DNA of 64,000 bases, from positions 7,626,001 through 7,690,000 of the forward strand of contig OY292278.1 of the NCBI GenBank assembly GCA_958496175.1, in the 5' to 3' direction. Source of the stretch: Sisyra terminalis. Taxonomy: Eukaryota; Arthropoda; Insecta; Neuroptera; Sisyridae. Positions 56,568 to 64,000 of the stretch are shown piece by piece (the stretch's first letter is position 1; the number at the start of each line of letters is the position of its first letter). The notes beneath the pieces are model-generated. The model searched no databases, had not been told where the DNA came from, and saw only the letters and a list, made by a program, of their open reading frames with translations. The translations under genes and the position numbers were made by a program.

Positions 56568-57720
56568 TGATAAAATTCAGATCTCAGCTTTTCTATCTAT
56601 TATTATAAAGAGGAAAGATTTGATTGTTTGTTTGCTTTGAATAGGCTCCGAAACTACTTGACCGATTTGAAAAATGCTTTCACTGTTAGAAAACTACACT
56701 ATTTCCGGTGAACATAGGCCATATTAAATTTTCAAATAAATTAGGGATCCATACTAAAACTCCAATAATGTGTGAAAAAAATTACCAAAAAACATTCGTT
56801 TATCGCGTGCGCTGCGAAAACTATTGGTTATAGAACAAAATAATGTACTACGATTTTGCAGAACATTTCATTATCTACAAAAAATAGAGCGACAGCATAT
56901 GTCTAACTATTATAGTTATGTTACAATAAGTGTTTTTTTCATTTTAAAAAATATATATGAATACCACCGCTATAAACTGATAAATATATCTGAAAAAGGT
57001 TCAGTTAAGTTTATAAGTGAGCTTTAAGTTTTTTGGCTTTTACATATTGTAAACCTGAAAATCTGAAATAACTACATTAGTGAGCGAGTACTCTTTGAAA
57101 TTCGGCGGACTAAAAGAAAATACCGATATGTTTACGGTAAGCTATAATGATAAAAGAAATTTAAAATGCTCTTCCAGAACAAACGACACACGCCAAATCG
57201 TGTATGGTGAACTCTTGACTATCCAATATGGTTTAATTATATAGTTGAAATTCAGATATTTAATAATAAGTTTATAGATACATAATGCTTATACTTGATT
57301 ATGAAAGAACTGGGTTTCGTGCCATTGTACAAATTTCAATTTCGCGGTTGTGTTGTACATTGCAATAGTGTAATAGTTTTTGGAAAAAGGTTCATTCGGG
57401 AATCGAAACAGCGAGATGGGATTCTTACTATAATTCAAAAATCTAGATCCTTAACTTCTGTTATTTTGACGCGAGTGTTTTGATACTTTTCGACTTTTTT
57501 TAAGTCATAATTTAGACCGACTTTATTGAACTTGGCGATATTTTTTATTTATGTATAGATGGTGATTATATTTAAAAATACAATATTTTAAAATATTGTA
57601 TTTTTGTGAATCAAGAATCCTGATGAAGTTACGATACATAACGAAACGTAGCTAATTGAATAGTAAAAATATTAAATAAAAAAACCGATCTTAAGCAACC
57701 TGAATTGTTTTCTTATTTGA
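56568..57720 (+). mobile_element. Hammerhead family B element with nested Helitron (copy B6)
   Basis: The outer left tail (gataaaattcagatctcag, 56568) is followed directly by a Helitron. The family B right arm resumes at about 57567 with CTGATGA 57620-57626, stem II GTTAC opposite ATAAC (one mismatch), GAAA and ACGTA, then the tail. The left arm core is missing, so a deletion accompanied or followed the Helitron insertion. Confidence 0.75.
56592..57560 (+). mobile_element. Helitron relic, second copy
   Basis: The 5' end TCTATCTATTATTATAAAG is nearly identical to the Helitron at 5780. Internal blocks aaactacttgaccgatttg and gccaaatcgtgtatggtg are also shared. The 3' hairpin and CTAR end are not present. 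Confidence 0.7.
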
Positions 57721-58499
57721 TATTAATAACACTAAGAATGATCATAGGAAACTTTGAAATATCTATGGAAACTAATTGTTGAAAATTGCATGTGCATAAT
57801 AGGAAATAGGAAAATCGATTGTTCAAATGAAGAAATTAATTAATTACATTCATAGCTGCAACTATTTATAGTATAGCTATAGATTTATCATTGACTTATC
57901 AAAGCGTTCAAAGGTGAAAGAGAAAAAAAAAACATAGATAGATGACTAAGTATTTGATATGAAAGTGTGGATGCACTCGAGTGCAATTTCTATAAATAAA
58001 TGAGAATGTATCAATCTACATATATGTAGGTACTCGTGTATGCATTGTTGCATCGATTATTTATTGCATTTTTATGTAATTAGTAGCTCCGCGTTCCATT
58101 TTACATCTCCTCTAATTATCGTTTATATTGTAAATTTTTTCGTATGCAATAAATATATCTAACAATCCATCATAACAATAAATATATTACGTCACTTTTA
58201 TGATGAAATATAATTAGCATTGGTAATATGAGAATTTATTTATAGAAGAAAACCCATAAAAATTTTAAGACATTGAAAGGAACTAAATTTAGAGTTATCG
58301 TTAAAAAAAATTGCATCATAATAATAATTAATAGGCAAAACAAAGAAGAAATATTGAAAACACAGGGTTCAAAAATATTTGAAAATGTTAAAGGTGGTTG
58401 ATTCCCTTTGGATTTCCCTAAAAGTCAATGGTATAACCTTTTAAAATCTCCGTTTAACTCAAATCCGGAAATATAAAGAAAAATAAATTTCAAAATAAA
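57721..58499. other. No gene recognised
   Basis: Unique AT-rich DNA. No frames or repeats of note. Confidence 0.5.
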
Positions 58500-59040
58500 G
58501 TTAACCATCCAAACGACAGTGGTAGAAGAGTCAAACTAATCTGGATCTCTGATCATCAGGGGATTCAAGGAAATTCTAGGAAAAAGACGCAATTAATAAC
58601 AACATAATTAATAACTTACCACTACAGCTACAGAACTCAAAAAACATATAAAGAACTTAATGAAAAACCAATGGAAAAAAAACTGGGAAGAATGGGCAAG
58701 AAGTAACTCCCTTAAGATAACTAAAGTTAGAAAATCTTCCATAGAACCTAACCCAGTAGACTCTTACTGCAGAAGAGACCAGGTTGTACTGTCAAGACTA
58801 CGTAGTGGGTACACTAAATTAACTAACTCCTACCACAAGGTTTGTAAATTACACAGGTTGCTCCATTAGAAAAAAAAAAATGACGTCATACGAAGAATTT
58901 TGAAATGTGAATCAGTCTGAAGATTTGTACGAATTTCTTCTGGACACGTCACGTAGCGCATGAGGCCACCTGTGTATTTTATAAACCTTGCTCCTACCTA
59001 ATCAGCGAGGAATTTAATAATGGGTGTAAATTCTGCAATA
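58500..59040 (+). pseudogene. RNase H domain remnant of a non-LTR retrotransposon
   Basis: Conceptual translation gives VKLIWIPDHQGIQGN, matching the WIPSHxGIxGN motif of retrotransposon RNase H. Further on, 58660-58830 encodes a C-terminal tail with RRDQVVLSRLRSGYTKLTNSY, where other elements have ...EQxxLxRLRxGHTxLTHSYL. After the MITE insertion the frame resumes as LISEEFNNGCKFC, a zinc-knuckle-like end. Frameshifts are present. A family A hammerhead element begins about 20 bases downstream, as at the 2-kb locus. Confidence 0.75.
58836..58990 (-). mobile_element. 9-bp-target-site MITE in a retrotransposon relic (copy M6)
   Basis: Inverted orientation relative to M1-M5: starts caaggtttgtaaattacac and ends gtattttataaaccttg. 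Flanks ctcctacca (58827-58835) and ctcctacct (58991-58999) form a 9-bp duplication with one mismatch. It interrupts the RNase H tail exactly at HSYL-like sequence. Confidence 0.88.
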
Positions 59041-59057
59041 CGAAAATAACAATTCAG

Positions 59058-59358
59058 CACTTTGTATACAACATATAGAATATATTGCGGTCAAATTTAT
59101 GTAGTATAATTTAATTTACTAATATATTGACCACTGAGGAAGATTGCTTAACAATCGAAATACGTCTGGGCAATACGAATACGAATCTGGGCAATAAGTC
59201 ACAAATATTTTTGTTTGAACTTCTGTTCAAATGTATGTTTATGGTATGATTTTCATATATTATTATATATTAAATTATACTGCATAAATTGGACCACAAT
59301 ATATTCTATATATTGTATACACAGTATAACTGTTCAGTCAGCGAAAAAATCTCATTTT
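59058..59358 (+). mobile_element. Hammerhead family A element, left arm truncated (copy A11)
   Basis: The short left terminus is followed by a deleted left arm. The right arm has CTGAGGA 59134-59140, stem II GATTGC/ACAATC (one mismatch) and GAAA. Stem III is damaged (tacgtctggg), and there is a small local duplication of the tctgggcaat block. The long right terminus has lost four bases (ttcagtcagcg). Confidence 0.75.
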
Positions 59359-59785
59359 AATTTTATAAGTTTTGCTGAAAAAAGAAGAAACGAAAAATTG
59401 TCTTTTAAGGGTGGAAAAACAGGGGTTAATTGATAGCTTCAATTCGAAATATTTTTGTATCAAAATGATAAGGTTGTTTAGGACTTCTTAACGTCTTGGA
59501 AAATCGTGGAAAATCATGTGTACGTGGTTCGTGAGGATATTTTTTAAAAGTGATTTTATCTTGTATTTTTTAAATATTTTCATGGAAAAAAATTTCCGAA
59601 TACTTCTCTAGTTTTCCCGGAAAATAGAAAACTTCGATTAAATCGATCGATATTTTATTAAATTATTTGAAGTCGAGAAAAATAACAAAACGCGATATTA
59701 AGATGAAATGTTCCAACATGTATGACTGTTTTGATAAATCGAGTTGAATTTCCCGGAACACTTCAAAATTTTCCGAAGCTTTAGT
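59359..59785. repeat. Repeat R, second copy
   Basis: Direct match to 26996-27430, again directly following a family A long terminus. A further family A end piece (agtcagcgaaaatattttattttga) follows at 59782-59810. Confidence 0.7.
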
Positions 59786-59998
59786 CAGCGAAAATATTTT
59801 ATTTTGAGTTAAGCACTTGTTGAATGCTAAAGTCTCGTCGCCATTAGGAACAAAACCAAACTTCCAAACAACTTCAAGGATTACCTCAACTCGACAAATG
59901 GATTACTGAACTTAAATGTTTTTCACTGAAGCCAAGATAATCGACGCACTATATAAAAATAACTATGCCACACGAATGAAGTTGAGAGTAAAAATTAG

Positions 59999-60261
59999 TA
60001 GGGTAAAGGGGGCTTAAAGGTCCACCATGTATTTAGTATCTAAAACACTAGTGGCATATTGCTCTATTTAGCTATAATGGTTGGGATGAGGAAGTATATG
60101 AAGCATTTCGAGGGTACCCTGGCCGTAGAGCTACATCAATGATAGGAGATTTACGACGGTACCTTAATATTCTTACGAATATAAAATTTTTAATTATTAT
60201 TCTTTTCGGTTTCCAGCAGTAATATTGCTTTAACTAGACTAAAACATAATTTAATTTTAAG
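59999..60261 (+). mobile_element. Truncated TAGGGT transposon end (E2a)
   Basis: Begins TAGGGTAAAGGGGGC and carries about 260 bp that are repeated at 60379-60640. The rest of the element is absent. Confidence 0.65.
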
Positions 60262-60380
60262 TTTTGATTGATAATAGTTAGTCTAAAACATTGTTATTTC
60301 TGAATTTTTCGACCAAAAGTTTTCCTAAATTTTCTGGTGACTGGAAAAAATTACTTAATCTTGTTTTTACTATCAATTTA
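60262..60380. repeat. Repeat S, second copy (inverted)
   Basis: Inverse of 28509-28627, again directly bordering the TAGGGT transposon. Confidence 0.7.
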
Positions 60381-61321
60381 GGGTAGAGTGGGGCATAAAG
60401 ATCCACCATGAGTAAAGGCATATTGCTATATTTAACTGTGATGATAGGGATGAGGAAGTATAAGAAGCTTTTCGAGGGTACCCTGGTAGTTAAGCTACAT
60501 CAGAGATAGGAGATTTACGACGATACCTCGATATTCTTACGAAAGAAATTTTTTTAATTATTATTCTTTTCGGTTTCCTATAGTAATATTGCTTTGACTA
60601 GACTAAAACATAATTTAATAGTAAATGAGATTTAGAGGTATTTCAGGATTTATTATTAATTTTTAGCTAATTTAAACAGTAAACTAGTTATAGCCTAGTG
60701 AAAACACTTGAACGTAACTGGGGTAAAAAGGTCCACTTGAACTTTTTCCTTATCCAACCACGTGAAAGTTGGATTTAATGCAATCTTTGCAACCATGAAT
60801 GGGCCCATGAAAACTGCATTTCTAACCGAGAGTTTGTTTACTTCGATTGTTATAATTGGGATTCAGGAAAATATAAGTTTGATTAAGTTAAGATAAAGAT
60901 ATAAAAAAATATTACTTATGTCACAATTAATATCATTATTATTATAAAGAAAAAAGAGTTTTATGTTATGTTTAAAATGACTGTAATAAAATTTTCCAAA
61001 TAAAAATCCAGAAATATTTCATTGATACAAGTACTGTTATTAATTCATAACACCTGTCGGATACTTAAAATAAGTACAGGACCTTTTTGCCCCTTAGCCG
61101 TCCCTTTTTGCCCCTCCTAAGGGGCAAAAAGAGACAGACGACAAGGTCTAGAAAACATGTAAAATGACCAACTTCCATAAGGATGAGTCTATTAAAAATT
61201 AAAATAAAAATGGCCAGATATTTATTAGTTTGGTTAGCTATACGTTTGAAATTAATAGGGTTGGTTTTCACAATATAATACGGAATAGTAAAATTGGACC
61301 TTTAAACCCCACCTTACCCTA
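60379..61321 (+). mobile_element. TA-flanked DNA transposon relic with zinc-finger remnant (copy E2b)
   Basis: TA-bordered ends TAGGGTAGAGTGGGGC and ccccaccttaccctA. At 943 bp it is nearly the same length as E1 (939 bp) and inverted relative to it. Plus-strand 60770-60857 reads W-I-stop-C-N-L-C...EWAHENC...FDCYN, a PHD-like finger that keeps the first CxxC lost in E1 but has W in place of the last Cys. Comparing the two copies shows the ancestral finger was complete. Both are inactive. Confidence 0.75.
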
Positions 61322-62664
61322 CTTTTATAGCTATCTAAATTTTTCTTCAGAAATTTGTAAAACTTTCTTCAAATAATAACAAATGGTACCAATACTATGC
61401 AGCCAAACTATTAATTGCATGTTAAATTTATAAAAAATGACAAAATTTATGACAGACCCCTAACTCTAAAGTACCTATTATCCATAGAAAAATGCCATTT
61501 AAAAAAAGAGCAAAATATTTATATTAATTTTGCAATTTGAAAGAAAAAAAAATAGTTCAAAAAATAGGAAATGGTTTTTTTTTTCGATTTAGGTCAATCA
61601 TTCATTTAACGGGACATTTCGTCTCTCATCTCTCTGTCTCTCTCGGTTTGTAATTAAAGCATTGCCAAAAATAGCGATTTAATTATCTATGAACATTGCA
61701 ATTTTGCAATTTTTGCAGTTTTTTGCCAATTTAAACGTCGGAGAGAAAAAAAAAATGATATTTACAGTAATGTTGGAATGCGGCACAGATTTTTCATCTG
61801 CCATTTTTCCAATTACGACTCAGTAATATCCGTGAAAAATTGTAAACACTTTTTTTTTAATTAAAAATAATTTCAAACCATTTTTCTTATGCATCTTTTC
61901 TATTCTTCTGTATAGATAGACAATGTATTTGTGTATGAAAAATCATTTGGTTTGATATTAAAAAAATTGTTGCACTTCCCTCCCCCTCTTGTACGTCAAT
62001 CGTTTATCTATATATATACATATATAACAACAATCTAAGGTATCAATTACTAGAAACATTTTTTCTATTTCTCAGAAATTTTGCTTTCTCTTTTTCTGTT
62101 GGAAACAACATACAAAGTATTTCAAAACAAATCCATTCGTTCGTTTCTATTTTTTTAATTGTCTTTCCAGGCCACCATTCTACTGCCATCATTTTTTTTT
62201 ATTAATATTTATTCTCTTATATTATCTCTCTTCCATATTATCCTCTTCAATTTTTACAATTCCTATTGTTTTAATCAAAAATTATTCGTAATTTACCGGG
62301 ACTACCGGTTGACCTTTAATGATGACCTCTTATGACGCCCTCTATCTCGAAAACGATTCAACATATAAAAAAATTTTTGTAACAAAAATTGTAGATAATT
62401 TAATCCTCTGCAATATTGATAATCTACATAAACAGCAAATAACCCATAGGAAACGAGATATTTGCAAAAAATGTGCAAAACCAATTTGCGACTTTGATCT
62501 TAGGTCTTAATACACCCTACCTTATGTAGATTTTGAGATTACTTTTAGGATATCAAAATACAAGTTTATAGTTGAGAACCTCAAATTCCGAGGTGAACTT
62601 ACTAAAATAACTGGTCTGAAGCACATATAGGTGCGTGAAATTCAATCATTATTTCAAATTTGAA
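61322..62664. other. No gene recognised
   Basis: AT-rich unique DNA. 61600-61700 holds a CTCTCT-type run. Frames 62302-62484 (-) and 62319-62510 (+) overlap on opposite strands and lack domains. A good acceptor-like tctttccag at about 62170 has no exon after it. Confidence 0.45.
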
Positions 62665-62785
62665 CTAATTGTTGTCATTGGTTTCAACTATCATTTTGAT
62701 TCCATTCAATTGCCAATTTTTACCTGTTGTCAGTTGTATCAATATTAAATGTGAATATTTCAATGGGAAGTTACTGGTATTATAT
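62665..62785. repeat. Dispersed repeat, TTTCAACTAT family (copy 3)
   Basis: Shares ggtttcaactatcattttga, attcaattgccaatttttac and gggaagttactgg with 9455-9580 and 53470-53590. Confidence 0.5.
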
Positions 62786-63099
62786 GTTTTACTTTGTTAA
62801 CAAAAAATTCATTTAAAACCTTCGAGCATATATCTTTTAAACAAAAATAAATGTTCCAATAAAACTTTAAGACTAGATTTAATTATTTATTCTGCGAAGC
62901 CAGAGGGTGGTGACTACTTTTTAATGATTGCCAACATTAAAAAATAACGCCTCTAGTATAGACTAAATAGAAAAGGGTTAGAAGCAATAATTAATTTTCA
63001 ATGAGAAAGGTGAAAATTTTAGATACGGTAGTTATACCCCTTGTAATCCAAAATGCCTATAAGAACTTAGACATTGTATTATTTTTTTTTTATTTACTG

Positions 63100-63276
63100 A
63101 ATTTAAATTGAAAATATTTTATTTTTGTGAATCAAGAAGCCCGATGAAGTTATGATACGTAACGAAACGTAGCTAATTGAATAATAAAAATATTAAATAA
63201 AAAACCGATCTTAAAGAACCTGAATTGTCTTCTAATTTAAGAAAAAAATAAAAGCTGAGAACTAAATTTTATCATC
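63100..63276 (+). mobile_element. Hammerhead family B, single arm (copy B7)
   Basis: The right arm only, with its outer tail. The core is mutated (CCGATGA at 63141) and stem II has a wobble (GTTAT/GTAAC). GAAA and ACGTA are intact. The U4 change should abolish cleavage. Confidence 0.75.
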
Positions 63277-63974
63277 TATTGTATTAACCTACTGATGGCT
63301 GAGTGATCTAGATGGCGCTCCTAAAACTGGTAATCTCTAACTTCGATTAAATTTCTAACTTATCGACCAAATTTCCAATACTTATATATTTGAATTCAGT
63401 GGATTTTACTGTTTGTATACGTAAATGCATTATTTGTCGAATTACAAGGTATTCTTCCAAAAAGCTCCAAAAAAGTTGGATTTTTTCGACGAAAATATCC
63501 AAGGATTATTGCCAAGGAGCATTCTTGGATGTTGCACTGAATGCACTGTAATAAAAACTTAAATAATTCTTCCCGACCGATTATTACCATATCCTGATGT
63601 CCAATCTCTCCAACTGATGTTTTAAGGTAAAGTGTTACACAAGGTGTTAAAAATTAATGCATTGCACTGAAAAATTCATTTATTAAAACTGGTTTAATTT
63701 TTAGAGAATTTTATGATACCAGAACAAAGACTCAATAGGAGGTCACCTGCTGAGATAAATTTTGAATCCATCAAATCGAGAAAAAGTAATCCAATTAAAA
63801 TGCAATCAATTTAAAGATTTATAATTATGTTAGCTCTTTGAATTGAGAATTTAAGTCGAATGTGTTTTCCTTATTTTCTTAAAATTTCTATGCCATTAAA
63901 AATTAATTGGATTTGCTTATTTATATTGAGACCAGTGCTAAAACTGCACTCGTTTCTAATGAAGGGATCTTATA
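63277..63974. other. No gene recognised
   Basis: The minus-strand frame 63396-63590 has no domain. 63930-63970 weakly resembles the outer end of repeat R16 (aaaactg.actcg, gaaggga). Confidence 0.4.
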
Positions 63975-64000
63975 CAGTGGATCCCCGATAATCTGGCCCT
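63975..64000 (+). mobile_element. pogo/Tigger-like left terminus, cut by the window edge
   Basis: CAGTGGATCCCCGATAATCT follows TA (63973-63974) and has the form of pogo-superfamily terminal repeats (CAGT..anTCCCgatAAT). The element continues beyond the window. Confidence 0.5.

Noticed and set aside
59215..59433. 72-codon frame and similar ones at 1905, 12205, 12583, 12596, 46223 and 49568
   Set aside because: These run through family A arms (shared peptide NWTAIYFIYCIHSITV or its shifts) and are frame shadows of a noncoding ribozyme element. Only the Jockey and mariner parts have real coding ancestry.
62150..62210. Splice acceptor tctttccag followed by gccaccattctactgcc as a possible second exon
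   Set aside because: In the phase required by the 39848 donor it gives only about ten codons before a stop, ends in a T run, and has no donor.
1..64000. tRNA, rRNA or snRNA genes
   Set aside because: No cloverleaf with A and B boxes, no rRNA-like conserved segments and no known snRNA motifs were seen by eye. A covariance search could still find a diverged one.

Overview
This 64 kb window is AT-rich eukaryotic DNA, most likely from an insect or another arthropod. That placement rests on its mobile elements (Jockey-like non-LTR retrotransposon, mariner and Tc1 transposases, a Helitron, TTAA-, 8-bp- and 9-bp-target-site MITEs) and on spliced-gene signals. No species can be named. There is no operon structure, RNA gene or CRISPR array. 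Almost every open frame over 60 codons is a chance frame or a decayed transposon remnant.

Only one stretch looks like host coding sequence: a first coding exon at about 39.2-39.85 kb. It has a splice acceptor at 39215-39216, an in-frame upstream stop, short upstream ORFs, a 63-codon start segment and a clean donor at 39849. A GC-richer segment with a strong GTAAGT donor at 38289 probably marks the promoter and a non-coding leader exon. If this is right, everything right of 39.85 kb is one very long intron and everything left of about 38 kb is upstream DNA. I do not recognise the protein.

The striking content is a set of palindromic mobile elements carrying hammerhead-ribozyme motifs. Four sequence families (A, B, C, D) share no general similarity, yet each has the core CTGANGA, a short perfect or near-perfect stem II, GAAA, a tiny self-complementary stem III (AUACGUAU, or ACGU and its variant AUGU) and a cleavage-type NUH triplet. 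In A-C stem I strands can also be paired. The stem II sequences differ but remain paired, which is covariation between families. Most copies are inverted dimers, so each DNA strand carries one ribozyme; one copy is a monomer. Family A copies have target-site duplications of about 8-11 bp, one validated by an uninterrupted paralogue in the window. Known relatives are the hammerheads of Penelope-like retroelements and retrozymes. The inverted-dimer form, the several coexisting families and a conserved extra A between core and stem II make this the best candidate for something new.

Layout: 0-9.3 kb, hammerhead elements B, A, B (split by a Helitron), B and C, a Jockey remnant and a TTAA MITE. 10-20 kb, hAT MITE, mariner pseudogenes split by an A element, a 1.2-kb dispersed repeat split by an A element, and a tandem duplication. 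20.5-25.7 kb, an A element, a 416-bp tandem array and a D-related palindrome. 26.8-34.6 kb, core-less A element, a TA-flanked transposon with a zinc-finger relic, two large fold-back elements, and elements B, D and A. 34.6-37.7 kb, an inverted duplication split by an A monomer and a deleted Tc1 element. 38-40 kb, the host exon. 40-64 kb, MITEs, a nested 2.1-kb terminal-inverted-repeat element, elements A, B and B+Helitron, mariner, fold-back, non-LTR RNase H relic, an inverted second copy of the 26.8-28.6 kb assembly, and a pogo-like terminus at the right edge.
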